A stretch of 8,630 nt of DNA from Phycisphaerae bacterium. GTDB taxonomy: Bacteria; Planctomycetota; Phycisphaerae; Sedimentisphaerales; Anaerohalosphaeraceae. The DNA is taken from contig PXAQ01000017.1 in NCBI GenBank assembly GCA_003567095.1, positions 1 through 8,630 on the forward strand, written 5' to 3'. Positions 6,227 through 8,630 of this stretch are shown one piece after another; positions within the stretch are counted from its first letter, which is position 1, and every line of letters starts with the position of its first letter. A model generated the notes under the pieces. That model was not told where the DNA came from and did not search any database. It saw only the letters and a list, made by a program, of their open reading frames with translations. Both the position numbers and the translations under genes were made by a program.

Positions 6227-6616
6227 ATGTCACTAAAATCCAACATAAAGAGCCATCAAAAAACAGTCCTGGCCATTGGGATAAAGGATATACCCTGCAC
6301 TGTTGAACAATTGCCCGTTCGTCTGATCATGGCCGAGGGTGCTGACCAAGCCTTGAAGTATCTCAAAACAGAGACTATTGACGCTGTCCTGTGCCGTTGG
6401 CAACTGCATGACATGTTAGAAGGCTTGCTTATCAAACGCATTATCGAAGCCAAGCCATCAATGCCAGTCATTGCTCTGGTGGATGCTTGCAGCCCCCGTC
6501 AAGAAATTTCTGCACGGACCTTGGGCGTCAGCATGGTATTGCCCGATGACATTGGCCCCGAGGCGTTTGGCCAGGCCCTGTCTGAGCTTTTAGGTGTCGC
6601 TAAATGCAACCAATGA
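6227..6616 (+). CDS. Degenerate receiver-like (pseudo-receiver) protein
   Basis: 129 residues with the rhythm of a response-regulator receiver: beta1 TVLAIG (13-18), an Ala-rich helix ending in ALKYL, beta3 IDAVLCRW (51-58), HDMLEGL in the place of PxMdGL, beta4 MPVIALVDA, then a GVSMVLPDD end and a last helix. The phospho-acceptor Asp position at the end of beta3 is occupied by Arg57. The Thr/Ser after beta4 is Val, and the usual Lys-Pro is not present. It should therefore not take phosphate by the standard route and may act as a docking or sensor protein. It follows the kinase by 38 bp and overlaps the phosphatase start by 13 bp, implying a shared transcript. No clear ribosome site precedes it. 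It is visibly more AT-rich than both neighbours. The fold call is by eye; partner and role are unknown. Confidence 0.7.
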   Translation: MSLKSNIKSHQKTVLAIGIKDIPCTVEQLPVRLIMAEGADQALKYLKTETIDAVLCRWQLHDMLEGLLIKRIIEAKPSMPVIALVDACSPRQEISARTLGVSMVLPDDIGPEAFGQALSELLGVAKCNQ

Positions 6617-7401
6617 TGATTAACACCCAATACATCGATATTCATGCCCACCTGCTGCCCGGCCTGGACGACGGGCCGCCGGACTGGCAGACGGCCATCG
6701 ACCTGTGCCGATGCCTGGCCGATGACGGCATCACCGCGGCCATCGCCACCCCGCACCAGCTGGGTCGGTACGACAACCAGACCCGCTGCGCCGATATCCT
6801 CGCGATGACCCAACAGCTCAACGACCGGCTCAGCGAGCACAACATCGCCCTGACGGTCTACCCGGGCGCCGAGGTCCGGCTGGATGAGCGCATCGGCAGC
6901 CTGCTGCGTCAAGGCCGCCTGCTGACCCTGACCGACAGCGGCGTCTACCTGCTGCTCGAGCTGCTGCCCGAGGTCGCCGTCGATCTGCGGCCGTTCATCG
7001 CCGGCCTGATCGAACAGGGCATCACCCCGGTGATCGCCCACGTTGAACGCTATCCGTATCTGCTGCGTCGGCCCCAGGAGGCCGCTGCGCTGCTGGCCGC
7101 CGGTGCCGTCTTGCAGGTCACCGCATCCAGCCTGGTCGGCATCTTTGGCCGCAGCGTTCAGGGTCTGGCCTGGCGGCTGCTCAGCACCGGCGGCGCCGCC
7201 GTCGTCGCCTCCGATGCGCACAACACCGCCGGCCGCGCCCCGCGCATGGCTCAGGCCTATCAGCAGATCGCCCGGCGCCTCTGCCCGCACGCCGCCGACC
7301 GGCTCTGTCGGGACAATCCCCAGCGCATTCTGGACGGACGCGCCCTCAAGCCGCTGCCAAACGATAGTTCGCTTAACACCGCCGTACGGTTCCGGCGATA
7401 A
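6604..7401 (+). CDS. PHP-family protein tyrosine phosphatase, CpsB/YwqE type
   Basis: 265 residues, close to the ~255 of the family. It shows the metal-binding and active-site motifs in order: DIHAHLLPGLDDG (H14, H16, D22, D23), ATPHQ (H51), GAEVR (E90), HVERYPYL (H146, E148, R149), ASDAHN (D204, H206) and NPQRIL near the end. These match Mn-dependent phosphatases that remove phosphate from BY-kinase tyrosines in capsule loci, so the likely substrate is the Tyr cluster of the kinase encoded upstream. It is cytoplasmic, with no signal peptide. ATG 6604 has AGGTG (6592-6596) seven bases before it. ATG 6613 gives an ATGA overlap with the preceding stop and is an alternative. Either start indicates translational coupling to the pseudo-receiver. 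All motifs look complete. Confidence 0.92.
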   Translation: MQPMMINTQYIDIHAHLLPGLDDGPPDWQTAIDLCRCLADDGITAAIATPHQLGRYDNQTRCADILAMTQQLNDRLSEHNIALTVYPGAEVRLDERIGSLLRQGRLLTLTDSGVYLLLELLPEVAVDLRPFIAGLIEQGITPVIAHVERYPYLLRRPQEAAALLAAGAVLQVTASSLVGIFGRSVQGLAWRLLSTGGAAVVASDAHNTAGRAPRMAQAYQQIARRLCPHAADRLCRDNPQRILDGRALKPLPNDSSLNTAVRFRR

Positions 7402-7441
7402 ACGATAACCCTAACCCAAAGCCGACGATTAAAACCCAATA

Positions 7442-8630
7442 ATGTCAAATCCACTCAAACAATCCGAGCTGGCCGCAAAGCTGGACATCGCTCTGGAGGC
7501 GGGTGTCTATGCCCTGCTGCTGTTTATGCCGCTGGCCTTCGGCGTCGTCCACGCCTGGTCTGAAGAAATCGTCTTTCTGGCCGTTGCCGCGCTGCTGATC
7601 CTCTATGCCGCCGGCGCCTGGATCGGCGGCCGCCCACTGCGGTTGACCTGGCTGTTTGTCCCCATCGCCGCCTTTTTACTGGTACCGCTGGTGCAATTGC
7701 TGCCCCTGCCGGCCGCCGCGGTGCGCAGCGTCTCGCCCAATACCTACCAGGTCAAATCCGAACTGCTGGCCAACCTCCCGCCCCACCGGGACCACCAGCC
7801 GCAGTTCGGCGATCAGCAGCCAGACGCCGACAGCGCCGACTCCCTCGTCCCTCGTCAATCGTCCATCGTCAATCCCAACTCTTCCTCAACTCAAAACTCA
7901 AAACTAAAAACTCAAAACTACACCCTATCCTTCTACCCCCACGCCACCTGGCGCGGTTTTCGCCGGATACTGGCCGCGGCGGGCTTTTTCTTTGTCATCC
8001 TGCAATACTACACCACGCCGGCCCGCATCAAACGCCTGCTGGCCTGCATTGCCTTGGTCGGCGCCGCCGTTGCCGTCCTGGCCATCTTGCAGATGACCAC
8101 GCAAACCGACAAACTCTACTGGACCATCCCCACCGGCCGCGGCATCGCTACCGGAGGCCCGTTTTTGAACTATAACAACTTTGCCCAGTTCATGAACCTG
8201 TCCATCGGCGCCGCCCTGGCCCTGGCGTTGGTCCTGCTGCACGAGGCCTTTCGCGGCCGGCCCGTCACCGTCGCCGAGTCGCTGGAAATTTTCAGCGGCA
8301 CACCGGGCAAAAAGCTCTCGCTGCTCGGTGCCGGGCTGGTGGTTGCCGCCGCCGCTGTCTTTTTGTCCATGAGCCGCGGCGGCATGATCGCGTTTTTGAT
8401 CGCCATCACGCTGACCGCCCTGGTACTGACCACCCGCGGCAGCCTTCGCGGTCGCGGCTGGCTGATGGCCGCCATGGCCCTGGGCGCCTTTGTCTGTGTC
8501 CTCTATCTGGGCTTTGATGCCGTCTACGACCGGCTGGCCACACTGGAAGACTTTGGCGGCCGCCTTCGGCACCGGCTTGAACACCCACGAAGTGGTCTAT
8601 CCCATGTTCGACCGGGCCACCACCCGCGCC
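7442..8630 (+). CDS. O-antigen ligase/polymerase (Wzy/WaaL-like) membrane protein, partial, probably frameshifted
   Basis: The gene runs off the window. It begins 40 bp after the phosphatase, without a clear ribosome site. Hydrophobic segments lie at ~22-38, 43-60, 69-90, 176-190, 200-217, 253-266, 293-309, 314-331 and 340-357. Motifs fit the O-antigen ligase family as found in planctomycetes: LSFYPHATW (162-170), ATGGPFLNYNNFAQF (236-250) and SMSRGG (309-314). Such proteins join or polymerise lipid-linked sugar repeats on the periplasmic side. A loop at ~134-160 is encoded by a heptanucleotide repeat. From Arg374 (8561-8563) this frame turns into Arg/His-rich sequence, while the next frame reads FGTGLNTHEVVYPMF from 8565, a conserved family motif. 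A frame change around 8553-8565 is therefore likely, and about 15-20 residues usually found before GTGL seem missing. It could be a pseudogene or carry a sequence error. Confidence 0.8.
   Translation, partial: MSNPLKQSELAAKLDIALEAGVYALLLFMPLAFGVVHAWSEEIVFLAVAALLILYAAGAWIGGRPLRLTWLFVPIAAFLLVPLVQLLPLPAAAVRSVSPNTYQVKSELLANLPPHRDHQPQFGDQQPDADSADSLVPRQSSIVNPNSSSTQNSKLKTQNYTLSFYPHATWRGFRRILAAAGFFFVILQYYTTPARIKRLLACIALVGAAVAVLAILQMTTQTDKLYWTIPTGRGIATGGPFLNYNNFAQFMNLSIGAALALALVLLHEAFRGRPVTVAESLEIFSGTPGKKLSLLGAGLVVAAAAVFLSMSRGGMIAFLIAITLTALVLTTRGSLRGRGWLMAAMALGAFVCVLYLGFDAVYDRLATLEDFGGRLRHRLEHPRSGLSHVRPGHHPR
7845..7921. repeat. Heptanucleotide array inside the ligase gene
   Basis: Eleven units lie in strict 7-base phase. 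The first part varies on TCGTCAA (TCGTCCC, TCGTCAA, TCGTCCA, TCGTCAA, then TCCCAAC and the poorer TCTTCCT). The second varies on AAACTCA (CAACTCA, AAACTCA, AAACTAA, AAACTCA, AAACTAC). The reading frame stays open and encodes a polar Ser/Asn/Gln/Lys loop between membrane segments. Short tandem heptamers of this kind are known mostly from intergenic DNA in cyanobacteria and other bacteria. Confidence 0.75.
8553..8570 (+). other. Probable frame change or deletion junction in the ligase gene
   Basis: Upstream coding (RLATLEDFGGR) is in the frame of the start codon. Downstream coding (FGTGLNTHEVVYPMFDRAT) is one base further on. The join falls in a GC-rich stretch around GCGGCCGC (8556-8563). Loss of a segment whose length leaves remainder 2 on division by 3, or a one-base insertion, would explain it. 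Confidence 0.6.

Noticed and set aside
6499..7290. 263-residue minus-strand reading frame opposite the phosphatase
   Set aside because: It lies antisense to a gene with all PHP motifs intact, and its own translation is compositionally biased and unrecognisable.
7845..7921. CRISPR-like array
   Set aside because: The units are 7 bases with no spacers; it is a simple tandem heptamer repeat inside a gene.
7925..8584. 219-residue minus-strand reading frame opposite the ligase gene
   Set aside because: It is a Gly/Gln/Asp-rich shadow; the plus strand encodes membrane segments and ligase motifs.

Overview
The window is chromosomal DNA with every supported gene on the plus strand. It most likely comes from a planctomycete, probably class Phycisphaerae. 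The case for that rests on three things: a secreted protein ending in a dockerin-like pair of Ca-binding repeats of the kind common in that class, the planctomycete-like ligase motifs of the last gene, and the high GC of the core operon beside AT-rich intergenic DNA. The assignment is inference from family knowledge; there is no rRNA gene to test it.

Layout: 1-231 is AT-rich leader DNA with a palindrome and a 15-bp motif that recurs further down. 232-1524 encodes an exported alpha-helical repeat protein with a C-terminal dockerin. 1589-1957 encodes a small exported protein of unknown function with a Pro/aromatic tail. 2111-3583 encodes a Wza-type outer-membrane polysaccharide export lipoprotein with an unusual insertion between its two SLBB domains. 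3584-4007 is a 424-bp non-coding interval: first a run of hairpins, then a ~170-bp element with 14-bp inverted ends and a 7-bp flanking duplication (MITE-like). 4008-6188 encodes a fused Wzz/BY-kinase (Wzc type), 6227-6616 a degenerate receiver-like protein, 6604-7401 a PHP-type tyrosine phosphatase (CpsB/YwqE type), and 7442 to the window end an O-antigen ligase/polymerase-like membrane protein, incomplete.

Together the genes form a Wzx/Wzy-type exopolysaccharide export locus. The ligase/polymerase joins sugar units, the BY-kinase controls chain length through cycles of tyrosine phosphorylation, the PHP phosphatase resets the kinase, and the Wza-like protein takes the polymer across the outer membrane. 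The two secreted proteins at the front may act on, or bind in, the surface polymer; that is inference from position only.

The most notable points are: a receiver fold that has lost its phospho-acceptor Asp, encoded between kinase and phosphatase and translationally overlapping the latter; the MITE-like element in the wza-wzc gap with a related end upstream of the first gene; an 11-unit heptanucleotide array read in frame inside the ligase gene; and an apparent deletion with frameshift near the ligase gene's conserved GTGL motif.
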